Of a stretch of DNA of 64,000 nucleotides, positions 6,957-16,949 are shown in pieces; the stretch's first letter is position 1, and every line of letters starts with the position of its first letter. Below the pieces are notes generated by a model. It worked only from the letters and a program-made list of their open reading frames with translations. It was not told the DNA's origin and made no database searches. The DNA is taken from NCBI GenBank assembly GCA_947492525.1, contig CANLNQ010000006.1:1-64000 (forward strand), given 5' to 3'. The DNA comes from an uncultured Granulosicoccus sp. (GTDB lineage Bacteria > Pseudomonadota > Gammaproteobacteria > Granulosicoccales > Granulosicoccaceae). The translations under genes and the position numbers were made by a program.

Positions 6957-9179
6957 ATGTTGCACACAGGATTTGCCCGCAGAGCCACGCTGCTCTCCTT
7001 GCTCGGCGCCGCATCCGTTGCCGGTGCTGCCAGCCAGGCTCCCGTGGTTGCCGACGGCGTGATCATGCTTGGTGGTGATGGCTACTGGCAGGTACAGACC
7101 ATCGATCCCTATGTCTCCGTCTGCGAAGGCTCCGGCCTTGAAGCCTGTGCCGTGGATGATGGCGTTTACAACGTCATCAATCACACCACGGGTGAGCGAT
7201 TCGAGAATGTCATGGTGCCTGCGCTCAGCGGCTGGTCGCTGGCCGGCAATCGCATTTCCTGGAGCGGCAGTGACTACTGGCAGGTGCAGACAATCGACCC
7301 CTATGTGTCGGTCTGTGAAGGCAATGATCTGACCGGTTGCACGGTCGATGCCGGTACCTACAACATCATCAATCTGACGACCGGCGAGCGTTTCGAAAAC
7401 GTGACTGTCGGCGGCGGCGATAGTGTCGACGATGTCTTCGCGATGAAGATCCTGCATATCAACGATCATCATTCACATCTGGATGAGGATGGCACCACGT
7501 TGATGCTCGACGGTATGGATACTGATGTTGTCTACGGTGGTTTCCCACGCGTGGTCTCGAAATTCAATGAGTTGAGCCAGTCATCCGACTCCGTTCTCAA
7601 GCTGCATGCAGGCGATGCGATTACCGGTACGCTGTTCTACACCCTGTTCAAGGGAGAAGCTGATGCGGCCATGATGAATCAGGTCTGTTTCGATGCCTTT
7701 GCGTTAGGCAATCACGAATTCGATGACGGTGATGCCGGTCTGGTTGATTTCCTCACGGATCTGGACAATGGCATCTGCGACACGGACGTTCTTGCCGCCA
7801 ATGTCGTGCCTGAGCTCGGCGTATCTCCTCTGGCACTCAACAGCGCTACCGACTTCATCCAGCCTTACTCCATCGAGCAGGTGAACGGTGAGCAGGTGGG
7901 TGTCATCGGTATCGATATCGCCAACAAGACGAAGAATTCCTCCAACCCGGATGAGACCACCGAGTTTCTCGATGAAGTGGAAACCGCGCAGCAGTACATT
8001 GACGAACTCGAAGCCATGGGTGTCGACAAGATCGTATTGCTGACTCACTACCAGTATGCAAATGACGTAGCCATGGCGCAGGCGCTCAACGGAGTCGATG
8101 TGATCGTCGGTGGTGATTCGCACACGCTGCTGGGCGAGGGCTTCGAGGCCCTGGGGCTGGCATCACAGGGGCCTTATCCCACTCAGCTGACCAATGCCGA
8201 TGGCAATCTGGTCTGTGTTGTGCAAGCCTGGCAGTACAGCTATGTGGTTGGCGAGCTGGATGTGATGTTCGATGCCGACGGCCACGTCTCGAGCTGCGCG
8301 GGAACCCCGCACCTGCTGCTGGGTGATGAGTTTGCCCGTGATGATGAAGCTGGTGAGTCAGTGATGGTGGAGGGCGATGCGCTGGCATCACTGCAAGCCG
8401 TGATTGACGCTACACCCGAGTTGTCCATCGTTCAGCCTGATGAGGTGACTATTGCCACGCTGCAAGGCTATGCCGATCAGGCGGCTGAACTCAGTGCTGC
8501 GGTAATCGGTACGGTTGCCGAAGACCTGTGCCTGGAGCGCATTCCGGGACAGGGCCGAAGCTCGTTGTGTGATGTCACGGAAACACAATCCATGGGCTCG
8601 GATATTGCCAATCTGGTCGCGCTGGCGTTCAAGACGCAGAGCAATACCTCTGACCTGGCGATTCAGAATGCCGGTGGTGTGCGAATCGACATTCCGGCTG
8701 GCCCGATATCCATTGGTGATGCCTACACACTGCTGCCATTTTCCAATACCTTGCTGGAAATCGACATGACGGGGGCTGAGGTTGTCAGTACGCTGGAAGA
8801 CGCTCTGGATTATGCTCTGGATCAAGATGGTTCCACCGGTGCCTATCCGTATGCGTCGGGCCTTCGCTGGAACATCGATGCGACGCAAGCCAAGGGAGCG
8901 CGTTTCTCCATGGTCGAAGTCAAGCTCAAGGGCGAGACTGAATGGTCAGCGATACAGCCCGATGCCGTTTACAAGGTCGTGACCAATGATTTCATTGGGG
9001 GTGGTCAGGATGGCTACGTCACGCTGGGCGAGATTGGCGATGACAGAAAGACCGATACCTTTCTGGACTACGCGCAATCCTTCGTCGACTATGTGCAGGC
9101 GACCGGTACCATCACACGCCTGCCGGCTGATGCTTACAGCACGCAGCAGTACATCAACATGGAAGGAGTGCTGCAGTAG
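6957..9179 (+). CDS. Exported 5'-nucleotidase / UshA-family phosphoesterase with duplicated N-terminal module
   Basis: This is a 740-residue exported protein with a signal peptide (MLHTGFARRATLL... AGAASQ). Two near-identical 46-residue modules follow at residues 42-87 and 106-151, each with YWQVQTIDPYVSVCEG and TTGERFENV. The metallophosphatase domain begins at about 168 with KILHINDHHSHL, then GDAITGTLFY and ALGNHEFDDG, which supply the two-metal ligands. The C-terminal 5'-nucleotidase domain contains NAGGVRIDIPAG and LPFSNTL. Enzymes of this family hydrolyse periplasmic nucleotides to scavenge phosphate and nucleosides. ATG 6957 is preferred over GTG 6942 because AAGG precedes it. A strong terminator follows. 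Confidence 0.93.
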   Translation: MLHTGFARRATLLSLLGAASVAGAASQAPVVADGVIMLGGDGYWQVQTIDPYVSVCEGSGLEACAVDDGVYNVINHTTGERFENVMVPALSGWSLAGNRISWSGSDYWQVQTIDPYVSVCEGNDLTGCTVDAGTYNIINLTTGERFENVTVGGGDSVDDVFAMKILHINDHHSHLDEDGTTLMLDGMDTDVVYGGFPRVVSKFNELSQSSDSVLKLHAGDAITGTLFYTLFKGEADAAMMNQVCFDAFALGNHEFDDGDAGLVDFLTDLDNGICDTDVLAANVVPELGVSPLALNSATDFIQPYSIEQVNGEQVGVIGIDIANKTKNSSNPDETTEFLDEVETAQQYIDELEAMGVDKIVLLTHYQYANDVAMAQALNGVDVIVGGDSHTLLGEGFEALGLASQGPYPTQLTNADGNLVCVVQAWQYSYVVGELDVMFDADGHVSSCAGTPHLLLGDEFARDDEAGESVMVEGDALASLQAVIDATPELSIVQPDEVTIATLQGYADQAAELSAAVIGTVAEDLCLERIPGQGRSSLCDVTETQSMGSDIANLVALAFKTQSNTSDLAIQNAGGVRIDIPAGPISIGDAYTLLPFSNTLLEIDMTGAEVVSTLEDALDYALDQDGSTGAYPYASGLRWNIDATQAKGARFSMVEVKLKGETEWSAIQPDAVYKVVTNDFIGGGQDGYVTLGEIGDDRKTDTFLDYAQSFVDYVQATGTITRLPADAYSTQQYINMEGVLQ
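7080..7409 (+). repeat. Intragenic duplication of a 46-codon module
   Basis: Two copies (7080-7217 and 7272-7409) lie 192 bp apart inside the nucleotidase gene. They are identical at 35 of 46 residues, and each holds two Cys that could form a disulfide within the module. An 18-residue linker separates them. Confidence 0.9.
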
Positions 9180-9208
9180 GTTTCCTCTGGAGTCTGCTGT
9201 ATCAGTCG

Positions 9209-9236
9209 AGTGGCCGCTATATGCGGCCACTTTTCA
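9209..9236 (+). terminator. Rho-independent terminator of the nucleotidase gene
   Basis: A perfect 8-bp GC-rich stem (GTGGCCGC / GCGGCCAC) with a 5-nt TATAT loop is followed at once by TTTT, 30 bp after the nucleotidase stop codon. A flanking A-T pair extends the stem. Confidence 0.88.
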
Positions 9237-9592
9237 TTGAAGAGGGAGGAAAACGCAAAAGACCTTGCACAGCTCTGACAGGTAGTTGGCAGATCAGGAA
9301 CGGCGCCGGAAATACTCTCAATGTTTGCATAATCGAGCTACAGAATTCAGGCTAAATGGCCGAATCCATGCACATGTGAACGATGCGCTGACAGCTCATC
9401 GTGTGACCGGTTGTCAACTTGCAGGAACAGGTGATATCCGAGCCCACGCCTGCGAACATTCTGAACATTCCGGTGTCCGTGGTTCAGCCCTTCGTCCAAC
9501 TGTGGTCAAGGGGTTGGCCCCGAGCACCTGGACATTGGCAGATGGCGCCTGAACCCCGTCAGGCGCAACTGTCCATGAAACGAGAGATGTCG
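9237..9592. other. Intergenic region upstream of RND efflux operon
   Basis: About 350 bp without a supported gene. It must contain the promoter of the adaptor-pump operon, but no clear promoter or operator is recognised and no regulator gene is adjacent. Confidence 0.4.
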
Positions 9593-10738
9593 ATGAAGAA
9601 ACTTGCCAGCCTGCTTGCCGCAGCCGCTCTTGTGTCAGGAGCCTACTTCTTGACCTTTGGGCTGCCAGCACCGCTGTCCGGGCTCTTGCCCGGCGCTGCC
9701 GATGTGGCGGAGCAATCTCCGAACCCCGCTGCAAGAGGAGGGAGGCCCGGAGGGCCGGGACGTCGGGGTGGTGGCGCCACGACTGTTGTCGTCGAGCCTC
9801 TGCAGGAGGAGCCGTATATCGACATACTCAGGGCCATCGGCAGTACGGTTGCGCAAAGCAGTGTCGATGTGGTTTCCAGCGTATCCGGAGCCGTTACCGG
9901 CGTATCTATCGTGCCCAATGCTCACGTGGCAGCGGGAGACATCCTGCTGGAGCTGGATAATCGAACCGAGATTCTCAATCTGGAAATAGCACAGGCAGAG
10001 CTGGATCAGGCCGTGCAGACCGTTGAGCGTTATGAAAACCTGTTGACCAATGCCGATGTGACGGCCGTTGATGTCGCGGATGCAAAGGTTGCCGTACGTC
10101 TTGCCGAATCCAGTGTCGGCTTGGCCCGAATTGCTCTGGAGGATCGTACCGTGCGCGCACCCATTGCAGGTCGTCTGGGCCTGAGCGATGCAGAAGCCGG
10201 CGACTGGATAAGCAGTGAGCAGGTGATTGTCACCATTGACGACACGCAAAACCTGATGATCGAGTTCGAGCTTCCGGAAAGAGCAATCGGACTGCTGGAA
10301 ACCGGGCGCGCCGTTCTGGCCAATACTCCTGTCTTCACCGGCAGAACATTCGAGGGCGAGATAGTGGCATATGACAGCCGTCTGGATAGCGTGACACGCA
10401 GCGTAACGGTGCGCGCACGTATCGAGAATCCAGATGGTCTCCTGTGGTCAGGTATGACGTTTGCCATTCGTTTGATCAACGAGATCGAAAAGCTGCCTGC
10501 CGTACCGGCAACGGCCATCACCTGGGATCGTAGCGGCTCGGGCGTGTGGGTAAACAGAGACGGTGTCGCCGCTCGAGTACCCGTGACCATTCTGTATCGC
10601 GAAGGCAACCGGGTCTGGATCGAAGCCCCCATTGACGTGGGCACGCCCATCGTCATAGAAGGTGCGCAAAAACTGCGGGAAGGTGCGGCATTGCAAGTGG
10701 ACGAGATCGTCAGGGGCGGATCCGAGGAGCCGGCATGA
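9593..10738 (+). CDS. RND efflux periplasmic adaptor (membrane fusion protein)
   Basis: This adaptor of about 381 residues has an N-terminal membrane-anchor or signal segment (KKLASLLAAAALVSGAYF) and a Gly/Arg-rich linker at residues 45-60. The barrel-sandwich lipoyl half GAVTGVSIVPNAHVAAGDILLELD follows, then a helical hairpin, the second lipoyl half TVRAPIAGRLGLS and a beta-barrel domain. This is the AcrA/MexE-like architecture that links an inner-membrane RND pump to an outer-membrane channel. ATG 9593 has GAGAG upstream; in-frame ATGs at 9575 and 9587 are alternatives. Its stop overlaps the pump start (ATGA at 10735-10738), so the two are co-translated. No TolC-like gene is in the window. 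Confidence 0.92.
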   Translation: MKKLASLLAAAALVSGAYFLTFGLPAPLSGLLPGAADVAEQSPNPAARGGRPGGPGRRGGGATTVVVEPLQEEPYIDILRAIGSTVAQSSVDVVSSVSGAVTGVSIVPNAHVAAGDILLELDNRTEILNLEIAQAELDQAVQTVERYENLLTNADVTAVDVADAKVAVRLAESSVGLARIALEDRTVRAPIAGRLGLSDAEAGDWISSEQVIVTIDDTQNLMIEFELPERAIGLLETGRAVLANTPVFTGRTFEGEIVAYDSRLDSVTRSVTVRARIENPDGLLWSGMTFAIRLINEIEKLPAVPATAITWDRSGSGVWVNRDGVAARVPVTILYREGNRVWIEAPIDVGTPIVIEGAQKLREGAALQVDEIVRGGSEEPA

Positions 10739-13700
10739 GCGACAGTCACTTGCACCGAGTCGGGCGGTCGGGTCTGGCGACGCTGTTCGTCGCGCGGCCG
10801 ATACTCGGCATGGTTGTCAACTTCCTGATCCTGATTGCCGGGCTTGCCGCTCTGGCCAGCGTCGATGTGCGCGAAATGCCCGACGTCGACCAGCCGGTGC
10901 TGTCTGTACGCACGACTTATGAAGGTGCGGTCCCGGCTACAGTCGATCAGGACGTCACGCAGGTACTCGAGGACGCCTTGAGCGCGCTTGACGGTGTCTC
11001 ATATATGGAGTCGGAGTCATCGACTGGCTCGAGCAGGATCACCATCGATCTGTCTGACGGCACCGATGTGGATATCGCTGCCAGTGAAGCGCGAGAAATC
11101 GTATCGGCCACACTTCGTCAGCTACCCGATGATATCGATGATCCGGAAGTGACCAAAAGCGATACCAACTCCGATGCCATCATTCGTCTTGCCATTCTGG
11201 GTAACGCAACCCTTGATGAGATGACAGCTCTGGCGGAGGGAGCAATCTACGATCGGCTTTCACTGATTGATGGCATTGCCGAGGTCACCTTGCGCGGTGA
11301 CCGAGCAGACGAGTTCCGGATCACGCTTCATACACCTTCGCTTCTGAGCCGGGGCCTGACGATTTTCGATGTGGCAGATGCCTTGTCTGCGCTGCGTGAC
11401 GACACCCCACTGGGTTCTATCGAAAGCGACGACCAGACACTGGCACTTCGCGTCGGCAACCCGGAGATAACCGTAGAGGCCATTGAACAGATACCCGTGG
11501 ATGCGACTACCCGCATCTCGGACATTGCCTTCGTTCAATTGACTGCAGAAGACTCTGATGTGTTTTCCAGGGTCAACGGTGTCACAGCCATTGGTCTGGA
11601 TATCACCCGACAGTCAGTAGGCAATACGCTGACAATTTCACAAGATGTTCGTGCCGCTGTTCGGGAACTGCAAGCCGACTTGCCCGATGGGGTCGAGCTG
11701 TTGATCACGACTGACGATGGCGTGTTCATCGAGAACTCGATTGCGGAGGTGATCAAATCCATCCTGCTCGCCACCCTTATCGTGATCGCTGTCATCTTTG
11801 CCTTCCTGCGTTCCTTGCGTGCCACACTGATACCGGCCGTTACCATTCCGGTTGCCCTGGTGGGTACCCTGGCCGCAATCTGGTTGACCGGTTTCTCGGT
11901 CAACACCATCAGTTTGCTGGCGCTGGTTCTCGCCACCGGTCTTGTGGTGGACGATGCCATTGTCGTCATCGAGAATATCGTGCGAAAGCGCAAGGCCGGA
12001 ATGGGGGCATACGCTGCTGCCGCTGAAGGTACGAATGAAGTGTTCTTCGCTGTCATCTCGACAACAGCCACGCTTGCTGCCGTTTTCATACCCATCTCGT
12101 TTCTGCCCGGGCAGGCAGGCGGCGTTTTCTCCGAATTCGGCTTCGTGCTGGCTTTCTCGGTCACCTTGTCATCCATCACGGCGTTGTCGCTGGCTCCGGT
12201 CATGGCCGCCATGCTCGATCCTGGCAAACCGCGTGCGAAGGAAGCAGCGGGAACGGGCCATCAAGGCAAGCTTGCTCGTGGCTTTGACCGGGTCATGGAC
12301 TGGGCCATTCGATCACCCGTGCTGGTACTTGGTGTTGCTCTGGCTTTCGCCATTGTGGCAGCAGGTGCAACAAAGACATTGACGTCGGAAATCACACCGA
12401 GCGAAGATCGAGGCTTCTTTCTCATCCAGGCGCGCGGGGCCACTGACACTACGACAGAATACCTGGATAGCCAGGTGGAACTGATTGAAGCCATTCTGAC
12501 GCCATATCGTGAAAGTGGTGAGGTGTCCAGCGTGCAGAGCATCATCGGGGTTCGTGGTGGTACGAATGCCTTCATCATCGTGCGCCTGCCCGATTGGGCG
12601 GATCGAGATCGTTCCCAACAGGAGACTGTTGCCGACATCAATCGGCAATTATCTGCCGTACCGGGTGTGCAGGTGTCAGCTCGCTCGACCAATAGCCTGA
12701 ACATTCGAGGAGCAGGGGGAGGCCTGACTTTCGCGGTGACCGGCAACAATGTCGATGAGATGACGAAAGCGGCAGAAGAACTGGTAGCCGCCATGAGTAG
12801 CGATGAGACGTTCCAGAACCCACAGTTATCCAACGACAGCGTGGAGGCACAGCTCGAACTTCAAGTCGATGATGAAATGGCAGGTGCGTTCGGATTGACC
12901 GAAGCCGAGATCACGGAAACGGTCAGCGCCATGGTGCAGGGCAATGTTGCGGTCAGTGTCTTCCAGGACGACATCGAGACTGCTGTCAATCTGGTTCCCG
13001 GAGGTCCACCCATCGATGACCCGTCTGATCTGGAGTCTCTGTTTCTTCGCCTGCCGAGTGGGGAGTACGTTCCACTCTCCGTAGTCGCAACGCTTGACAC
13101 GAAAGTGAGCGCCTCGCAGATCGAAAGGCAAGCTGGCGCACTGGCGGTCTCGGTTCAGGCCAATCTGGGCAGTGGCGTGGATATGGGTATGGCCATCGCA
13201 CAGCTTGTGGTGTTGGCAGAGGAAATACTGCCAGAGGGCATGGCCATCGCCTACACCGGTGAGGCGTCCACACTCGAAGAAAGTCAGTCGAGTTTCTACC
13301 TGGTATTCGGCGTGGCACTGCTCGTGGTCTTTCTCGTGTTATCGGCCCAGTTCGAAAGCTTCGTCAGTGCCATCGTCATCTTGCTGACTGTGCCATTCGG
13401 TCTGGCCGCCGCCTTGATGGCCATTTCGATCACGGGCGGTTCACTGAACTACTACAGCCAGATCGGGCTTGTCATGCTCATTGGCGTCATGGCCAAGAAC
13501 GGTATTCTGATTGTTGAATTTGCCAATCAGTTGCGTGAAGCCGGACAGGATATCGACAGTGCCATCCGTGATGCGTTGAGACTGCGCATACGCCCCGTCA
13601 TGATGACCATGGTTTCAACCGTCTGTGGCGGCCTGCCATTGATTCTGACCTCGGGCGCAGGCGCAGAGGCGCGGATAGCTGTTGGCTGGGTGATCGTCGG

Positions 13701-13836
13701 TGGCTTGGGCTTTGCAACAGCCTTCACCCTGTTCCTGACGCCGGTACTCTATCGTTGGATTACCGTCTGGGGGAATGAGCCGGGTATGGCGGCAAAACGA
13801 CTGGGTAGAGAGCAACAGTTGTTGTCTCATGTCTGA
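10735..13836 (+). CDS. RND-family multidrug efflux permease (HAE-1 type)
   Basis: This is a 1033-residue inner-membrane proton-driven pump. TM1 lies near residues 20-42, and two large periplasmic loops separate TM1-2 and TM7-8. TM4 carries the proton-relay motif LATGLVVDDAIVVIEN with two adjacent Asp. The TM4-6 segment ending FLPGQAGGVFSEFGF and the C-terminal GVMAKNGILIVEFANQLR are typical of AcrB/MexB relatives. The length matches that family. It is translationally coupled to its adaptor. The substrate is unpredicted; the family exports drugs, solvents and detergents. The transcript converges on the gamma-glutamyltransferase gene, and no obvious terminator is visible between them. Confidence 0.95.
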   Translation: MSDSHLHRVGRSGLATLFVARPILGMVVNFLILIAGLAALASVDVREMPDVDQPVLSVRTTYEGAVPATVDQDVTQVLEDALSALDGVSYMESESSTGSSRITIDLSDGTDVDIAASEAREIVSATLRQLPDDIDDPEVTKSDTNSDAIIRLAILGNATLDEMTALAEGAIYDRLSLIDGIAEVTLRGDRADEFRITLHTPSLLSRGLTIFDVADALSALRDDTPLGSIESDDQTLALRVGNPEITVEAIEQIPVDATTRISDIAFVQLTAEDSDVFSRVNGVTAIGLDITRQSVGNTLTISQDVRAAVRELQADLPDGVELLITTDDGVFIENSIAEVIKSILLATLIVIAVIFAFLRSLRATLIPAVTIPVALVGTLAAIWLTGFSVNTISLLALVLATGLVVDDAIVVIENIVRKRKAGMGAYAAAAEGTNEVFFAVISTTATLAAVFIPISFLPGQAGGVFSEFGFVLAFSVTLSSITALSLAPVMAAMLDPGKPRAKEAAGTGHQGKLARGFDRVMDWAIRSPVLVLGVALAFAIVAAGATKTLTSEITPSEDRGFFLIQARGATDTTTEYLDSQVELIEAILTPYRESGEVSSVQSIIGVRGGTNAFIIVRLPDWADRDRSQQETVADINRQLSAVPGVQVSARSTNSLNIRGAGGGLTFAVTGNNVDEMTKAAEELVAAMSSDETFQNPQLSNDSVEAQLELQVDDEMAGAFGLTEAEITETVSAMVQGNVAVSVFQDDIETAVNLVPGGPPIDDPSDLESLFLRLPSGEYVPLSVVATLDTKVSASQIERQAGALAVSVQANLGSGVDMGMAIAQLVVLAEEILPEGMAIAYTGEASTLEESQSSFYLVFGVALLVVFLVLSAQFESFVSAIVILLTVPFGLAAALMAISITGGSLNYYSQIGLVMLIGVMAKNGILIVEFANQLREAGQDIDSAIRDALRLRIRPVMMTMVSTVCGGLPLILTSGAGAEARIAVGWVIVGGLGFATAFTLFLTPVLYRWITVWGNEPGMAAKRLGREQQLLSHV

Positions 13837-13991
13837 GCTGAGAGGTCATATCACTCGCGAAGAGGGTTTGCATCCAGGGGTCTATGGAGAAGCGAATGGC
13901 TTTCACTACCTCAGACACGGCTATCGCATGGGTGGTTTTCCGGCACCAATGGGACAACAGACCAGTATCAGTCTTGACATGAAACACTACA

Positions 13992-15578
13992 CTAGAAGCT
14001 CAATGCAGCACCATCGGCGCGAGGGTCGGTCGCGCACTCCATCAGGCCATCGGGGTGCAGAACGACAGCGCCGGCATGGCCGGTGAGGTCTGAATAGTTC
14101 GGCAACATTTCCACCTGGTGCCCGGCGTTCTGCAACTGCCTGACCAAGGCGTCCGGAAATCGCGATTCCACTTTCAGGCTGGTGGTGTTGTCGCCCCAGG
14201 TCTTGCCCAGTAGCCAGCGCGGTTGTGTGATGGCCTGCTGCAGATCCATCCCGAACTGCGCATAGCGCGTAAACAGGGCGGACTGGGTCTGCGGTTGTCC
14301 TTCACCGCCCATGGTGCCATACGCCATGATGCGCCCATCCTCGAGAACCGATAGTGCGGGGTTGAGTGTGTGAAAGGGAAGTTTGCCCGGCTGAAGCTGG
14401 TTGGGGCCGTCCGCCAACGAGAACCCGGCGCCGCGATTCTGGAACACCACGCCTGTGTCAGGGCACAACAGGCCTGAGCCGAATTCCCAGAAGACACTCT
14501 GGATGAAGCTGACGACCGTGCCTTCGCGATCGGCCGCGCCCATCCAGATGGTGTCACCCTGAGCGGGTTCATGCGGCCAGGGCAAGGCCGTCTGTCGGTC
14601 GATGTTAGCGGCGAGCTCATCGAGAAAGTCACTCTCCAGCCATCGACTGGCGGGTTCATGCATGGCGCCAGCGTCACCCAGACCTGCATTGCGGATGATG
14701 AAGGCTTGCTTGGTGGCTTCAATTAGGCCGTGTAGATGGTCGAAACTGTCAGGCGTATCGACATTCAGACGATCGAACAGGCCGAGTATCATCAATGAGG
14801 ATACGCCCTGCGTGGGTGGCGTCATGTTGTACATGGCACCAAGGCTGGTCGTCAGGCCCAGTGGTTCGACCAGCGCTGCGTGATAGTCCAGGAAATCCTG
14901 ATGTGCCAGGGGGCTTCCTTCGGCTTGCAGATACTGCGCATGGCGGGCAGCAATGTCCCCGCGGTAATAGCTGTCCAGTCCTTCTCGCCCCAATTGCTCC
15001 AGCGTGTTGCCGAGTGCGCTCTGAATCAGTCTGCTTCCGCTCGGGTAGGGCGCACCGTCATCAAGATAGACATCGGCAAACCCGGGCACCGATGCGAGCG
15101 TGTCCATCTTGGCGGCTGTGCAGTCGGCTTGATTGCCGGTAACGGCAATACCGTCACGGGCGTAGCGGATGGCGTTGTCGAGCAAGTCGGACAAGGGCAT
15201 GCGACGGGCTTCAGGCACCAGTTCCAGCGCTCGCTGCCAACCGCCGACGCTGCCGGGAACCGTCAGTGCTGCCAGCGGGCCTCTGGCCGGTATGGCCTCT
15301 TCATGTCCATGAGATTTGTAGAAGTCCACCGTGGCCAGTTTCGCCGCCTGGCCGCAGGCGCGAATGCCGACCGGTGGTTTATCCTTCTGCTTGATCAGCC
15401 AGAAGCCGTCGCCGCCGATGCCGTTCATGTGCGGATACACCACGGCGATGGTGGCCGCCGCGGCGACCATGGCTTCCACGGCACTGCCGCCAGCCTCCAG
15501 CACCTGTTGCCCCGCCAGCGCGGCCGAGCGGTGAGGGGCAGAAAAAGAGCCGTTGAACCCTAATGCAGATTTGAGCAC
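13992..15578 (-). CDS. Gamma-glutamyltransferase family hydrolase
   Basis: This 528-residue member of the Ntn-hydrolase gamma-glutamyltransferase superfamily has the large-subunit start SAPHRSAALAGQQVLEAGGSAVEA. The autoprocessing threonine is best placed at Thr343 in GDTIWMGAADREGTVVSF. The later GGEGQPQTQ matches the GSPGG-like loop of the family. No Sec signal peptide is evident, unlike classical periplasmic Ggt, so it resembles cytoplasmic YwrD-type members that act on glutathione or other gamma-glutamyl or acylated amides. A GTG start at 15578 lies one base after the TRAP large-permease stop, making it the last gene of that operon. Its substrate is therefore probably what the TRAP system imports. 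Confidence 0.88.
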   Translation of the reverse strand: MLKSALGFNGSFSAPHRSAALAGQQVLEAGGSAVEAMVAAAATIAVVYPHMNGIGGDGFWLIKQKDKPPVGIRACGQAAKLATVDFYKSHGHEEAIPARGPLAALTVPGSVGGWQRALELVPEARRMPLSDLLDNAIRYARDGIAVTGNQADCTAAKMDTLASVPGFADVYLDDGAPYPSGSRLIQSALGNTLEQLGREGLDSYYRGDIAARHAQYLQAEGSPLAHQDFLDYHAALVEPLGLTTSLGAMYNMTPPTQGVSSLMILGLFDRLNVDTPDSFDHLHGLIEATKQAFIIRNAGLGDAGAMHEPASRWLESDFLDELAANIDRQTALPWPHEPAQGDTIWMGAADREGTVVSFIQSVFWEFGSGLLCPDTGVVFQNRGAGFSLADGPNQLQPGKLPFHTLNPALSVLEDGRIMAYGTMGGEGQPQTQSALFTRYAQFGMDLQQAITQPRWLLGKTWGDNTTSLKVESRFPDALVRQLQNAGHQVEMLPNYSDLTGHAGAVVLHPDGLMECATDPRADGAALSF

Positions 15579-15579
15579 G

Positions 15580-16905
15580 TCACCACCCTAGTTGTTGAGG
15601 CAACCACGTTGCCATGGCCGGAAACTGGAAGACAAGTAGCAAGGCTATCAGCTGCAGGCCGATGAAGGGGAGCACACCACGGTAGATGTCCATGGTGGAG
15701 ACGGCTGGGGGAGCGACGCCTTTCAGGAAGAACAGAGCCCAGCCGAAGGGCGGTGTCAGAAAGGAGGTTTGCAGATTCATCGCAACCAGTATTGCAATCC
15801 AGGCCATGTCCACGCCCGATTGCATGAACACCGGCAGAAACAACGGCAGGGCGATATAGGATATCTCTATCCATTCGAGGAAGAAACCCAGAATGAACAG
15901 AATGAGCATCAGGAACAGCAGCTGTCCGTTCAATCCGCCAGGTACCAGCGAAAAGGCATCCTGAACGATCGACTCGCCACCCAGTCCTCGAAAGGCCAGA
16001 CCGAAGGGCTGAGCGAAGATCAATATCATGAACACCATGGCGCTGGTAACAAAGGCGCCGCGCACGGTTTCGCCAAGTACCTTGCCATTCAGGCGTCCGG
16101 TGAATAACGCCAGCAGCAGGCTGCCCAGCGCCCCCATGGACGCCGCCTCGGTAGGTGCAGCCACGCCGCCGATGATGGAGCCCAATACCAGAACAATCAG
16201 CAGGATGGGCGGGCAGACCACTTTCAATAACTTCAGTGCCACATCGCGCCGAGTGTATTGCTCTCGTTCGAGCAACGGTATGGCAGGCACCTTGTCGGCA
16301 CTGAATACACCCAGTATCAGTACGTAGAGCACAAACAGTGAGGCGAGCATCAAACCCGGGATCAGTGCCGCAGCGAACAGGGTACCGACTGATTCCCCCA
16401 GAATATCGGCGAGCAGTATCAACACGAGACTGGGCGGGATGATCTGGCCCAAGGTACCCGAGGCGCAGATGACCCCGCAGGCGACACCCTTGTCATAGCC
16501 ACGGTTGATGATGGGCCCCAGGGCAATCAGACCGACCGTGACCACGGTGGCACCGACCACACCGGATGCCGCTCCCATGAGTACGCCGACGATGATGATG
16601 GCCAGGGCCATACCCCCACGCAATCCACCCATGGCCAGACCGATGACTTCGAGCAAGTCTTCGGCGATCTTTGATTTCTCCAACATGATGCCCATGAAGA
16701 TGAACAGTGGTAGCGCCAGCAAGGTGTAATTGGTGACAACACCAAAGATGCGAGCCGGCACCAGGCCGAAGAGGGCGGGTCCGAATCCGATGTAGCCGAA
16801 CACGAATCCGGTAACAGCGAGGCAGATGGCCACGGGAATACCGGCGATCAGCAGAACGAAGAAGGCGCCGATCATGCTCAGCGCCATGATTTCAGTAAAA
16901 GGCAT
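15580..16905 (-). CDS. TRAP transporter large permease (DctM)
   Basis: This 441-residue hydrophobic protein has about 12 predicted membrane helices and typical DctM sequence: FVLLIAGIPVAICLAVTGF near the N-terminus, ALPLFIFMG, GAASGVVGATVVTVG, and the re-entrant SGTLGQIIPPS. It is the cation-driven transport subunit of a tripartite ATP-independent periplasmic system. It sits between the small permease upstream (44 bp gap) and the gamma-glutamyltransferase-family gene downstream (one base gap). Confidence 0.95.
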   Translation of the reverse strand: MPFTEIMALSMIGAFFVLLIAGIPVAICLAVTGFVFGYIGFGPALFGLVPARIFGVVTNYTLLALPLFIFMGIMLEKSKIAEDLLEVIGLAMGGLRGGMALAIIIVGVLMGAASGVVGATVVTVGLIALGPIINRGYDKGVACGVICASGTLGQIIPPSLVLILLADILGESVGTLFAAALIPGLMLASLFVLYVLILGVFSADKVPAIPLLEREQYTRRDVALKLLKVVCPPILLIVLVLGSIIGGVAAPTEAASMGALGSLLLALFTGRLNGKVLGETVRGAFVTSAMVFMILIFAQPFGLAFRGLGGESIVQDAFSLVPGGLNGQLLFLMLILFILGFFLEWIEISYIALPLFLPVFMQSGVDMAWIAILVAMNLQTSFLTPPFGWALFFLKGVAPPAVSTMDIYRGVLPFIGLQLIALLLVFQFPAMATWLPQQLGW

Positions 16906-16949
16906 CGGGGAAGATCGTCGGAGTCAGAGGAGAGGGGTGGCCTGTCGTT

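Noticed and set aside
13775-14086. Open frame spanning the end of the RND pump gene and the 3' end of the gamma-glutamyltransferase gene
   Set aside because: Overlaps two well-supported genes and shows no family features.
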